A stretch of DNA of 64,000 bases from Hypericum androsaemum (taxonomy: Eukaryota > Streptophyta > Magnoliopsida > Malpighiales > Hypericaceae). Position 1 is the first letter of the stretch. Every line of letters starts with the position of its first letter. The position numbers were made by a program, and so were the translations under genes. The stretch is taken from contig OZ023189.1 of NCBI GenBank assembly GCA_963995505.1, forward strand, positions 16,391,495 through 16,455,494, written 5' to 3'. Positions 35,463 through 46,174 of this stretch are shown piece by piece. The notes under the pieces are model-generated. The model was not told the DNA's origin, did no database searches, and worked only from the letters and a program-made list of their open reading frames with translations.

Positions 35463-38400
35463 TCTGGTTGTCCGGATATATCATTTTTTTTAGGGAAGTT
35501 GTCCCATAGATTTGCTTATGCAATTTCTTGTACCTTTTCTCCAAGTGGAACTTTTCTTATCGAACTTCCTTCACTCAGAACGAGCTCCATGAGAAATCTC
35601 CCAAAGGTAACAAAAAAGCGAAGTGACTTTTCTCTGGCAAAACACAAACAATATATGCTCCCTAACTTTTTCGCCCAATATTAACTTCAACAACATCTAA
35701 TCCTAATTCGAATCAAATATTAAAATTTTCCTGTTAACACCTTAACACAATAAATTTACATGGATTAATACACTCACAACTAATGATCTATAACTTACCG
35801 TATTTTTTAAGACGAAGTCTATCGGTCAAAGTTACTATAATCAACATCGGATGGTGTGAACGGAAGGTGACAACAGAATATAAAGATCTACCCTTAAGAA
35901 ATGAATATAAAGATCTAAAGAAAGTCAAAACAGAGGAGACCAGACGGCTGGTTGTCGCTGAGAGAAAAGGAGCGGCAACAAAAAGCCAGCGGAAATTAAT
36001 AATAATATCGAACAACCGTATTTTTTTTAGGGAAGAAACCGTATTTCATCGACTGAAAATCTAAATACTGCCATTGATGATTGAACAATCTTTCTTCTTT
36101 TTTTGAAGGTTAATGATTGAACAATCTAAATACTCAAAAGGGCAGGTCATTGGGTTTTGGATTTTCCCGAGAAATAAGAGTATCTCCAGGCGGTAACCCA
36201 ATATCACATCCCTCATGAAGTGACATTTGTCATCTTTATATGAAAATAGATGATGTTACATTTTTCCCTGAATAGTGATTTCGAAGGAAGCTAAGCCGTT
36301 GGTTTACTAACAGACTAATCAAAAAGTTTTTAGCTCGAATTCTTCAAAATTCAGCAATATTATCAAAATGTAGCAATTTTATATTTTTTTAAGAAAATTT
36401 TGTCATAGAGTTTAGTTGACTTGAAAATTGATCAATTAGCTGAAGATAGATTAGTTAGTCTAGTTGATTTTATAATAAATGGTATAAAAAAGCTAATTGG
36501 TCTATGGCCCGCTTTATTCCTCTTAATTAGGCTTATTCTTGCTTATTCCTGTTTGCCGTCTCGAATAAATTCATATTATTCTCGGCGGCATAAATTCTAC
36601 GTTTAATAGAAAAAGTTGTTACATTTATAATATTAGTTTTAAGCTTTTGGGAATTTCTGTCACATCGTAACTTTTTATTCTCCTGAAAAATGTACCTATA
36701 AGACTCTAATAAATCAGTACGATTACCAATAAACAAAATTTTGAATTATAAATACTTAATTTAATTTTAAATAAACTATTCAATTATTAAAAAAGATTCA
36801 AAATATTATGAGCAAAGGACTATAAGGAATCTTTGCCAAAATATTTTACCCACTAATTTAAAGGAATCTTTTGCTCAACAAAAATTAATTTGGAGTCCTA
36901 AGAGAAAGACAAAGCTTCAAATAATTAACCAACTTATTGTATAAGCTTTGACTTAGTAATCTAACCACTTTTAGTAAAGTTCCTGCCGTGAACCATTATT
37001 ATGAGGGAGAGACAAAATTAGAGATTCAGCATGCATTATTAAAACAGGAAATTTAGTCGATTTAATTAAAAAACGAGAAAAAAATTTGGCTCTCTGTTTG
37101 TCTGCGTCTTTTTTCTCTAGTCTTCTAGAGTAGGTAGTCTTATTAATTATTAAACCGTACGACCACTTTTGGACTTTAAAGATACTCTTTTGCTTTATAG
37201 GAATTGCATAAGCAAAAAATATATACACAGAATATAGCACTCAGCCAAAACCATCCTTAACTTATCGTTCAAATTTTTTTTTTGTTGATAACTCCATCCG
37301 GTACCTAAAATACACTGAACCGAATAATCTTAATTTAAATTAAGTAAAATTTTTAAATATATATATTTTCGAACAAGTATTTAACGATATTGTATTTCAA
37401 AAAAATTATACTTAAATTTTCGCATTGAAAATTCATTTTGTGGTTTTCGTGTCTTGACTTTGGTAGCTAAAAGAAAACAAAAGTTGGGTCATGTCACAAG
37501 GACTAGCCGATGCCATAGGGCCCATAATTTTGATTCAGACGTAAAAAATACCCCAAATCTTTGCAACTTTCCCCGCAATGTCGTCTTGAATTGTTAACTT
37601 GAGTCTCCCCTTGTAAAGATCAGTCGTTTGCTAATTACCAGGAAACCCAAGTCCTACCTACCCCACCACTGGTCACGCATCAGTTCGGGATCCCAAGGTA
37701 CCGATGATATATCCGAAACTCCGGCAAATAGACCGATGAAAAAGAAACGGTCTAAAGCCGTAGACTTTTTTGTTAACGGTAGAATTTTATTTTTATAATA
37801 TGTACATGTTTTTTTTATGGATATAATATGTACATGTTACATAGTATATGTGCAAAAATTCCTAGTACGAAATTTTGACCGCTAGCCTTATTAAAATATT
37901 GCGTCGATAATATTTAGTGAAAAAAATTGCTTCAAAGAAAGAGTACTAGCGATAGTACCGCGAATACTACATTTCTGCACATAAAAAATCCTCAAAACCC
38001 CTTTTCTAAAAATAAAATAGGCTTTGAGCCTAAATGGTTAGGGAGAGCTTTGAGATTGAATTATAGGTACATGAACATAGTTAACATTATGAAAAAAATT
38101 TAAAAATGTCTTTAAAAAAAATAAGGCAAAGTTTTTTCCTCCAGAAATCAATTGCAGAATTTGTTTGGTAATTAAATGCAGAAAATTTGACAATTCGTAT
38201 CTCATTCACAAGTTTATATGAGAAGATTTGAGCTACTTTCATTTATAAGTTATAAATATAGACATAATGTTAATAACTCTTATACGCCATGCATAGCATG
38301 ATGTGCATGTCATACTTCGTACATACAGAACGAGGATATTACAGTTAACAATATGCCTGAAGTCATATTTTTGTCATAAGTTATACATAACAAAAAGATG

Positions 38401-38892
38401 AAAATTTTAAATTATATTTTTAGAACATCAAAAAATTAAATTATAATAGGAAATCTAACTCAATCAGTGTTCCAGCCCTGGTGTAAAAAATCTAAGGTCA
38501 TATTAATATTCCATTTGTTTAAGTGATTAGAACATCTATTTCCAACACAACAAAACAATTCTAAAAAGAACACAAAAATACAAGAATATCCATAATTCCT
38601 TTAAAGATTTAGTCAACTTCATTATCTTGTTTATTTCTTCATTCTTGTACTCAGCTATACCAAGTCCATAATCAAATTAGGTTTTATAGGCGTCGAGTAT
38701 AATCAACAAATACTTGCACCATCTCGTAAGAGAGTGTTGCCAAGAAATAGCCATTAACGGCTATTTTGACATGTTGGAGCAGCTGGTTCCATCAGGACAT
38801 TACAACTGGACTTGGAACATAAATATAGTTCTAATAGACATCATCGTGATCTGGATTTATATATGTCTAAACTACTTTTCAAAAAAATTATA

Positions 38893-38894
38893 TA

Positions 38895-38928
<34 letters not shown>
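38893..38928. repeat. (TA)n microsatellite
   Basis: Uninterrupted TA dinucleotide run, likely length-polymorphic. Confidence 0.85.
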
Positions 38929-38929
<1 letters not shown>

Positions 38930-39018
38930 CAATTGTAAAATAATTATGAGTATTCATGTAACCATTTTTTCAAAAAGAATAATAAACGATAAGTTAGTTC
39001 AAAGATTGATGCTCTTAC

Positions 39019-39100
39019 CTGGCTTATGCTCTCCAATAAGTTGATCGATCTCTCCATCGATGTTGCTTCCACGAGAAGTTAATTCTTTATTGTGCCAGTT
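39019..39100 (-). other. Candidate orphan exon, unrecognised
   Basis: An 82-base minus-strand segment with a good acceptor (TTAAAAATGCAG) and donor (CAG|GTAAGAGC) stays open in one frame (NWHNKELTSRGSNIDGEIDQ, then LIGEHKP). About 1 kb upstream on the same strand a TATA-like TTCTATAAAATATC (plus about 40068-40080) precedes a leader with a possible donor (GTGTAAGT near 39966). I cannot link them into a full gene nor name a family. It could be a small gene, a non-coding transcript or chance. Confidence 0.3.
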
Positions 39101-41413
39101 CTGCATTTTTAAGATAAGGAACGAGATAATTAACTTATTCTATTTCAAGATGTAAAATTTGTGATTACAAAAAACCGCGAAAATGATATCTTAGAAAGCG
39201 AAAGATAAACAAAAAGCTGACAAATCAAAGCACATATTAACTTTTTTTAGGGGAAAAAGTACATCACGTATATTCAACGAAAAATCTGAAACAAGAATTT
39301 TAAGGATGAAAGCAAATACATGGATAATAAAATAATACATAAACATAAAATAACAGTGGGTGAACATAGTGCAGAAAAACTGCTAAGGCATCGTGGAGAA
39401 GAGAAAATTCATGGCTAGATATATTTAAACAGGTAGTTTAATTACATACATGGTTAACATCGATTTTGGGAATGACCAAGCTTCTTCACGATTGCTTTTC
39501 TTATAAGTAGCTTCTTCAAGATAGCTAATCCCTTGAGGTAACTAATTGAATTACTTGCATTGCCATGCACGGATGCGTCAACGTAGAAAAGTATTCCTCC
39601 ACCTAAATAAAATTATCTCTCAACGTCATGGGCAAAAACCCTTATCCAGTTGATAGCAATTGGTTAAAGAAAACGAAAGCAGGGAAACAAATAGCAACAA
39701 CTCATTCTTTTTAGTTTTTTCGATTTGTCCACCGACTTAGATATCGTCCGCGATATTTTGACCATCAACCGTCAATATCAAACAATAATTTTCCATTCCA
39801 AAGGAAATAAAAATAAAGTTTGTGTAAGCCAAGACACGAAGCTAGCCAGCTGCTATCTAGTGAAAGGGAGTTCTTAAGGAGTTTATTAAATAATGTTTGA
39901 GACTTAGAATTAGAGGAAACATAAAGATGTAGCATATAGAGAGCAATATGGAGAGAAGAAAACTTACACACGAGAGACGAGGAAGAGGGAGGGTGCGAGA
40001 TTATTTTAGTGGCTAGTGGGTGGCGACGTATTTGGGTCTGTGAGTTCACTGAAGCTGGAAGGAAGATATTTTATAGAAAAATATCGATGCCCCATCAATA
40101 ATTTCGAGGTTATTATGAGGTCAGCGATGAGATAGCCTGGTTAAGACTATGATTATTATTATTATTATGAGTGGCAGCAGTTTTTATAGTAAAAATTAAA
40201 TCCATTACCACCCACAAAATAGTTTAATTCATAATGGGTTGATACCAAATTTAGGAAAATCCCAAGATCGAAAAAATCGCAGACAGATGAGAGTCTACTA
40301 TGTGAGTCAAATCAATAAGACTATGTAAGAAAATTCTCTAAACTCATAACTATAACTACACATAAAACACAAAGACATAAATTTACATAGGAGTAATCTA
40401 TGTGGCCAACGTCCAGGCGCAATAATCTAAATTCAAATACCCAACATAATTAGAAACCAGATGTTTCAAATTTAAAATTTAAAATATAGTTGCAATTACC
40501 ATTTTTCATGGAGAATCTTTCATTTCTAGATGCCAGAAATAGTCAATCATGAAAATGGGGTGTAGTGAAAGAATTGTAGATTTAGATACTCAGAATGGAC
40601 CATTCCGATTCGAACATGAGTTAGTCAGCAATGAGCAACTCAAATAACAAGTGGTTTCTAAAATTTATAAAAATATTTGGTCCAATGACATAAAACATAG
40701 GATGACTTGACGATGTGAGGATTCAAAATCTGACATTCTAATATTTGTGTAAAAATTTACGTTTAAAAAATGTTTATAAACAAACTGATAATCAGTAACG
40801 CTTTCTTTCAAATCAATTGGTTGATCACCTTTTTTCCCCCGACTGATTGGATCGAAATTATTCCCTACCTTTTAAAGATATATGCATGACCCCTGCGGTG
40901 TTTCCATATTTGGTTGTGAATGCGATAATGAAGAGATAAGGGAGTGGTGGACTCGGAAGAAGGAGAACCAATTAACGATATTGCCAAGACAGATTTGGTC
41001 CTGGATTAAAAGACTTGGATCAATTCTAACCAATTAGAATTAGTACATATGGGTGCCCCCCTCCAGAAACAAGTATAATTTTGTGGGTCGACGCCCAAAT
41101 TATAAATAATTTAAAAAATAAATAAAAACAAGGGTTATTCCTGGGAAAATGATATCAGGTGCAACACGGCACATGATTATTGTATGGACCCAACCGTATC
41201 AACTGTATCTGTTGTTCTGTGTCGATTTATCAAAAAAAGACTGTTGCTCTGTGTCGGTAACATACGTGGAAGCAACTAGAATCACATGATTAATTTTTGC
41301 ACGTTTTGATTTATATTTTTGTTGTGAATGTCAAGCATTATCGAGTTATAATTGAAAATTAACTTGGGAGAGTTATCTTCCTCTACTTGGATTCCCTTGC
41401 TGGCTCTTGAATC
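39101..41413. other. Intergenic, no supported gene
   Basis: Apart from the promoter-like signal near 40070 (minus strand) I see only AT-rich sequence without domains, splice-linked exons or transposon ends. Confidence 0.45.
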
Positions 41414-41796
41414 GGGAGCGGATTTGGTCCGGAAGGCCAAATCTAATTAGGACTGTCATGGACGATCCAATAATTTATTTAGTTATGATTTAATGGTCTA
41501 CCCAGTTATGATTTAATGGTCTATCCAGTTATGATTCAATGGTCTGTTTTATCCCGTCCCGGATAAATCGGGACCATCCAGTTACCCAGTTACGATTCAA
41601 TGGTTTACTCAGTTACGATTCAATAGTTTACTCAGTTGCGATTCAATAGTTTACCCAGTTACGATTCAATGATTGTGTGCTTTTTTATTTTGCCCTCTCG
41701 TGTTTTTACATTTTTGCAAAAAAGTCCCAGCGTCTCCTTTAATAAAAATCCTCCAGCACCGTGCTGGAGTGGGCCTTCTGGACCAAAACCGGTCCC
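41414..41796. mobile_element. Mutator-type MITE with internal tandem repeat
   Basis: TIRs GGGAGCGGATTTGGTCC (left) and the complement of GGGACCGGTTTTGGTCC (right), followed inward by GGAAGGCC / GGCCTTCT. The flanks TCTTGAATC and GATTGAATC agree at 7 of 9 positions, an eroded 9-bp duplication. Same family as 45076-45280. Confidence 0.75.
41472..41672 (+). repeat. ~21-23-bp tandem repeat inside the MITE
   Basis: About eight diverged units on the pattern CAGTTACGATTCAATGGTTTA (early units CAGTTATGATTTAATGGTC). A shorter array of the same kind (CAGTTATGATACAATGGTTC) lies in the sister MITE at 45076-45280. Confidence 0.85.
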
Positions 41797-42320
41797 GATT
41801 GAATCCGTCTGTGGATATCAACTGTTTGGGAGGTTTTTTTGTTTAGAATTGAGTGTTGATTGTACAAAACTTCGGAGTTCTTTTTCTCCGTCGTAGACTT
41901 CTCACAAACTTTTATCGTGATAGATTTTTTAATGAGGTCGAGGCAATTCAACACAGTAGGTGTAATTAATATATGGCTGATAAAATTTAGTTATAAAAAT
42001 TTAAGAATAAACTTATTTGATGATATACATTTCATTTGTAAAATTCAAATTGACTCATTTAAATAAGTTTGATTTTTTTGTCACTTTTTTGTTTTTATTT
42101 GATCATTTAATTTGGTGCCGACCATTTAAACCAGGCATGTATATATAATAATATATTTCCATGTGCGTTGCTGAGGAGTAAACAGACAAGAGTATGTCAT
42201 CTGCATATGGTATCTTTTTTTTTTGAAAACGCATATGGTGTCTGAGAACAGATGTGTATCCGGAAAAATCAAGAAAACGTAGTACCATTAGAAATAATTT
42301 AGTAATAAAATACAAGATAT
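41797..42320. other. Intergenic; left part of duplicated segment A
   Basis: No gene. From about 42228 the sequence (GCATATGG..., AAATAATTTAGTAATAAAAT) resembles 51258-51320, the start of a diverged segmental repeat. Confidence 0.5.
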
Positions 42321-42321
42321 A

Positions 42322-42357
42322 TGTATGTATGTATGTATGTGTATGTATATATATATA
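42322..42357 (+). repeat. (GTAT)n/(TA)n microsatellite
   Basis: ATGTATGTATGTATGTATGT followed by a TA run, immediately at the left edge of the C-rich minisatellite. Confidence 0.85.
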
Positions 42358-43465
42358 TCAAACCCCAAACTCCAATCCCAATCCCAAAACCCAAACTCCA
42401 AATCCAATACCCAAAACCCAAAACCCAAACCAAAAATCCAAAACCAAAACCTCAAACCCAAAACCCCCAAAACCCTCAACTTCGAACCTCCGTACCCTCG
42501 AACACCCGCCCCTGGACAGCGGACCACCTAACTCCCGGACCGCGGATCACCGGATCCCTAGACCACCGGACTTCTGGACCCCCAGACCACCAGACTACCG
42601 GACCAGACCACCGGACCACGGACAGTAGGACCTCGGACTACCGAACCACAGACCCTGGACCACCGAACTCTGACCCTCGGACCACGGACTACCAGACCAT
42701 TGAACCACCGGACAATCAGACCCCCAGACCAGACCACCATACCACGGACCTCCGAACCCCAGACCCTAGGACTCCCGGACCACCAAACCACAGACCATCG
42801 AACTCCCAGACCCCCGAACCGCAGACCCTCGAACCACCGGACCCTTAGACCATCGAACCCTAGACCAGACCACCGGACCCCGGACCACGGACCCTAAACC
42901 ACCGAACTCCTGAACCCCCGCACTCGGGCAGCAGATCACCGGACCCCCGGACAACTGAACAACCGGACCTCTAGACTGCGGACCACTGGACCCCCGGACC
43001 CCGGACCATCGAACTATTAAACCACCAGACCTCCGGACCCCCAGACCACCAGACTAGACCACCGAACCACTGACCTCCGGACCCCGGACCCTAGGACCAC
43101 CGAACTCCCAGACACCCGGACCACCGTACCACCGGACTTTCGGACCCTCGGACCACCGGACCCTGGACCAGACCACCGGACCACCGAACTCCCAGACACC
43201 TCGACTGCGAACCACCGGACCTTGGACCATAGACCACCGAGCCACGGACACCGAACCACGGACCCCGGACCACTGGACTCCCGGACTACCAGCCACCGGA
43301 CCCCCGGCCGTCGGACCACGGACCCCCAAACCCTGGATCACTGGACCACCGGACCCCCGGACCACCCGACCCCCGGAAAGCGGACCCCTTGACCCTGGAC
43401 CCCCGACCCTGAACCCCGACCACAGACCCCAACTCCGAACCCTGGACCCCAGACCCCGACTCCCG
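42358..43465. repeat. 1.1-kb C-rich degenerate minisatellite
   Basis: The left 120 bases are AACCCNAAA-type repeats (CCCAAAACCCAAACTCCAAA), resembling degenerate plant telomere repeat. They grade into about 1 kb of 7-10-base units on the theme CCGGACCACCGGACC / CCCGGACCACGGA. One strand is almost free of G-poor codons, so long frames stay open on both strands; periodicity, not coding, explains them. The minus strand is G-rich with many GG/GGG runs and could form G-quadruplexes. It lies within duplicated segment A but is absent from the matching place in segment B (51320-51960). Confidence 0.92.
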
Positions 43466-43549
43466 TTCTATTTTTTATTTTTGTACAGCTTAAAAAAAAG
43501 TCAATGAATGATATGTTTTGCAGATTTTGAAATAGAACGACACTCGCAT

Positions 43550-43706
43550 CGCACGTGAGTATTTACTAGTAAAAATAAAATAAAATAAAAATGTAAGCTA
43601 AATACATAGGGGTAACCATCGAAGGGTATCTAGGAGTATTATCTAAGTTGTAAATACTACTACTATTATATTTTTTATTAATAAAGAAAATTTACCTACC
43701 AAAAAA
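43550..43706 (+). mobile_element. Possible LINE 3'-end fragment
   Basis: Ends TATTTTTTATTAATAAAGAA then AATTTACCTACCAAAAAAA, the common plant LINE tail with A-run. No coding part or clear target duplication. Confidence 0.35.
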
Positions 43707-43813
43707 ATATAATCAACTGGCAACACGGAAGGAACACGGAATTAGGTCGATGGTTTTTCAGAGAGCAATAGAGTACGTAAATACTTCATTAACCCACGAG
43801 CCCCACGCATGGC

Positions 43814-44305
43814 TAGACCTGGCCATGAATTGAATGTGATTCGTGATTCGATTTGATTCGATTCGTTAATAATTAGATTCGTAAAAAATTCGATTCGAAT
43901 TTGTCATAAAACGAATTGAATACGGTTCAAGATATTTATAATTCGCAAAACCGGCGAATTTAATTCGAATTCGATTTGAAAATTTGATTCGAGTTAAATT
44001 CGTGTTAAATTTGATTCAAATTCATGTACATATAATAATAATATATGTTTAAAAAATTCAAATAAAATGGGAGGATTTGAGAGGGGAAATTTTGGTTATA
44101 ATTTAATTATAATTCAGTTATAATTCGATTATAATTTGATTCGAATTCGATTATAATTCAATTCAAATTCGATTCGAATTCAAAAATTCATAATTCGTAT
44201 TCAATTCGTCTTGTGAAGAATTGAATATGGTTTAATGTTTTGATGAATTTGAATTCGAATAAATTCGATTCGAATTCGTCCAAATTCGAACCGTGGTCAG
44301 GTCTA
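43814..44305. mobile_element. hAT-type MITE rich in TTCGAATT
   Basis: The termini TAGACCTGGCCATG and (inverted) TAGACCTGACCACG are flanked by a perfect 8-bp duplication CGCATGGC (43806-43813, 44306-44313), the hAT length. The interior is an EcoRI-like low-complexity array of GATTCGAATTCGA words that folds back on itself. No coding capacity. The related segment near 52060 (CCCACGCATGTGTGTCC) has no such insertion, an approximate empty site. Confidence 0.93.
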
Positions 44306-45075
44306 CGCATGGCTCTACAAACACTTGTGTCAGGAGGAGCCAGAAACTTCGCCAATTATAATTGGCCGTATCGGTATATACAGATTTCTTAAAATTTATA
44401 TTTGTAAAAATTTTAAAACAAAATTCACACTTTTCACTTGGGACAGATTAAAATGAGTAGTTTTGTTATATTAATTTTTTAAATAACCTACCATAAATCT
44501 ATAATGTTGTTAATATAACAAAATAATAATTTTGTAATATTATTAGGATTTTTTCTAAGTAGTAATTGATTAATAATTCAAAATAAAGATAACACGGTTC
44601 ATTGCTATTATTAAAAATTTTCGTATCACGTCATTGTTAACCCAAATCTTAAGTAACGTGTAAATTGATTTTTCATATTTATAAACAATCTCACTGACTT
44701 TTTTAGTAAGCAATGTGATAATCTTAATACATCTATTCAAATTTTAGCCAGATCACTTTTTCAAAATCGTGCATTCAATGTACCTGGTAGCTGATCGGAG
44801 ATGCGACCGCATAGCTCAAAAAGGAAAAACCATGTGATGCATGTCAACAGTAATAGCACTACTTAGTTGCAATATGCAAAAGGTTGATTTGTCTAACGTA
44901 CGAACAAACCGTCCTACTTCTGAGAGCCAAAGCACCTTCTTCCTCGCGTTTATAAAACAATGAAAATCGTCATCTTACATGGGAACTGCCCTAGTTTTAA
45001 TCTTTCTTACATAAAAGCTAAACTTTAGGAGTCCAAGTAACAATCTTTTTTAGATACAGTTTTACTTCAAAAATT
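44306..45075. other. Right part of duplicated segment A, then intergenic
   Basis: AATTCGCCAATNAAAATTGG-like sequence and GGCCGTATCGGT, then TAAGTAGTAATTGATTAAT, match 52080-52270. No gene. Confidence 0.6.
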
Positions 45076-45280
45076 GAGGTCATATTTGGTCCTGAACATG
45101 TATTTTTATTCAGGACCGCCCTGGCACACGCGCTGATTCGCTTAGTTATGATACAACGGTTCGCTCAATTATGATACAATGGTTCGCTCAGTTATGATAC
45201 AATTGGTCGACCAGTTATGATGCAATGAATTAGGTACAGGAAGGTGCTGGAAACAGTGTTCTAGGACCAAATCCGGTCCC
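45076..45280. mobile_element. Mutator-type MITE, 205 bp
   Basis: TIRs GAGGTCATATTTGGTCC (left) and the complement of GGGACCGGATTTGGTCC (right). Perfect 9-bp duplication TCAAAAATT (45067-45075, 45281-45289). It contains about four CAGTTATGATACAATGGTTC units. Sister of 41414-41796. Confidence 0.88.
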
Positions 45281-45840
45281 TCAAAAATTACACCATACCG
45301 AGTTTGAATCTTACACAACCGTCAAATCATCTTGCACATTGTACCGCTAGACCAAATGTTCTATAATAAGTAACAATTATATATTACATTTATAATGATT
45401 TTGGCGGAAGCATGTGAGTATTTTTTATAAGTCTAAACAAACTAGTATCATATACTTACTACTAGACCGACTAATATATATTTGAATTAAATATGGCAAC
45501 ATTGATAAAATTTTTGGTTAAATTATAACATCCATTTTATTATCAATTCATATATATGATCGATGATACTTATCTTATTTCTATTAAATCGGAGGATGTC
45601 TAACTTACAGAGGACGCTAGGTGCAGATTAATGGGGCATATGCTCCAATTAATTTCAAAATGGTCGGTAAATATCGTATCATACACAATTTATTTATTTC
45701 TTACTAAATTTATTTTTTTCAAAAATTTTATTAACAATGTAGAAAGAGCAAACATATTTTTTCCAGAAAAAAGATATGGCTCTGCAGTGTACACACACAT
45801 ATATATTGTTTCAAACACATTTCTTTCATAGTTAACTATT

Positions 45841-46095
45841 GGAGTTATAATTGTATAGGGTCCTATATGATATTTTGCCACACACAGATTTGTCCGCTTC
45901 CTGAGTGCGTGCCAGCTGTCTCTTTTGGACTAGTTACTTGTATATAATTAGCTAATCATTGTAAAACACTTCTCAAGGAAGATATGACGGTTATCTTCTC
46001 AGTTTTAGCTCAATTAAGCTAAAATGGAATCTTCCTCATTTCTTCATCAAATTAGCTCGTTCCACTTCTGTTCTTCTGCATTTTAGTTATTGTTA
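45841..46095 (+). repeat. 5' LTR of Copia-3
   Basis: Contains TATATAATTAG (about 45942) as a likely TATA box and ends ...TTATTGTTA next to the primer site. The outermost three or four bases are uncertain because TG/CA ends are not evident. Confidence 0.85.
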
Positions 46096-46107
46096 TGGTA
46101 TCAGAGC
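46096..46107 (+). promoter_or_regulatory. Primer binding site (initiator tRNA-Met)
   Basis: TGGTATCAGAGC, complementary to the 3' end of plant initiator tRNA-Met, immediately after the 5' LTR; start point for minus-strand DNA synthesis. Confidence 0.95.
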
Positions 46108-46174
46108 GCTAAGCTGAGCTCGCTTAGTGTTGATCCTGGATTTCTCAACAAGAGAAAGCTTCAAGGACGCTCTA

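Larger units (their letters stand above)
34391..39018. other. AT-rich intergenic region upstream of GA2ox
   Basis: The first few hundred bases are the GA2ox 5' leader and promoter (minus strand; TATA-like CATATAG and ATTAATAC near 34500-34520). Further out I find no exon pattern, transposon protein or tRNA. It contains a small duplicated/inverted patch at 35320-35462 and a (TA)n run near 38893. Confidence 0.5.

Noticed and set aside
42254..43365. Long open frames on both strands (up to 175 codons) in the C-rich repeat
   Set aside because: They follow from repeat periodicity and lack of stop-forming words; Pro/Thr/Asp and Val/Arg/Gly strings repeat in all frames with no domain.
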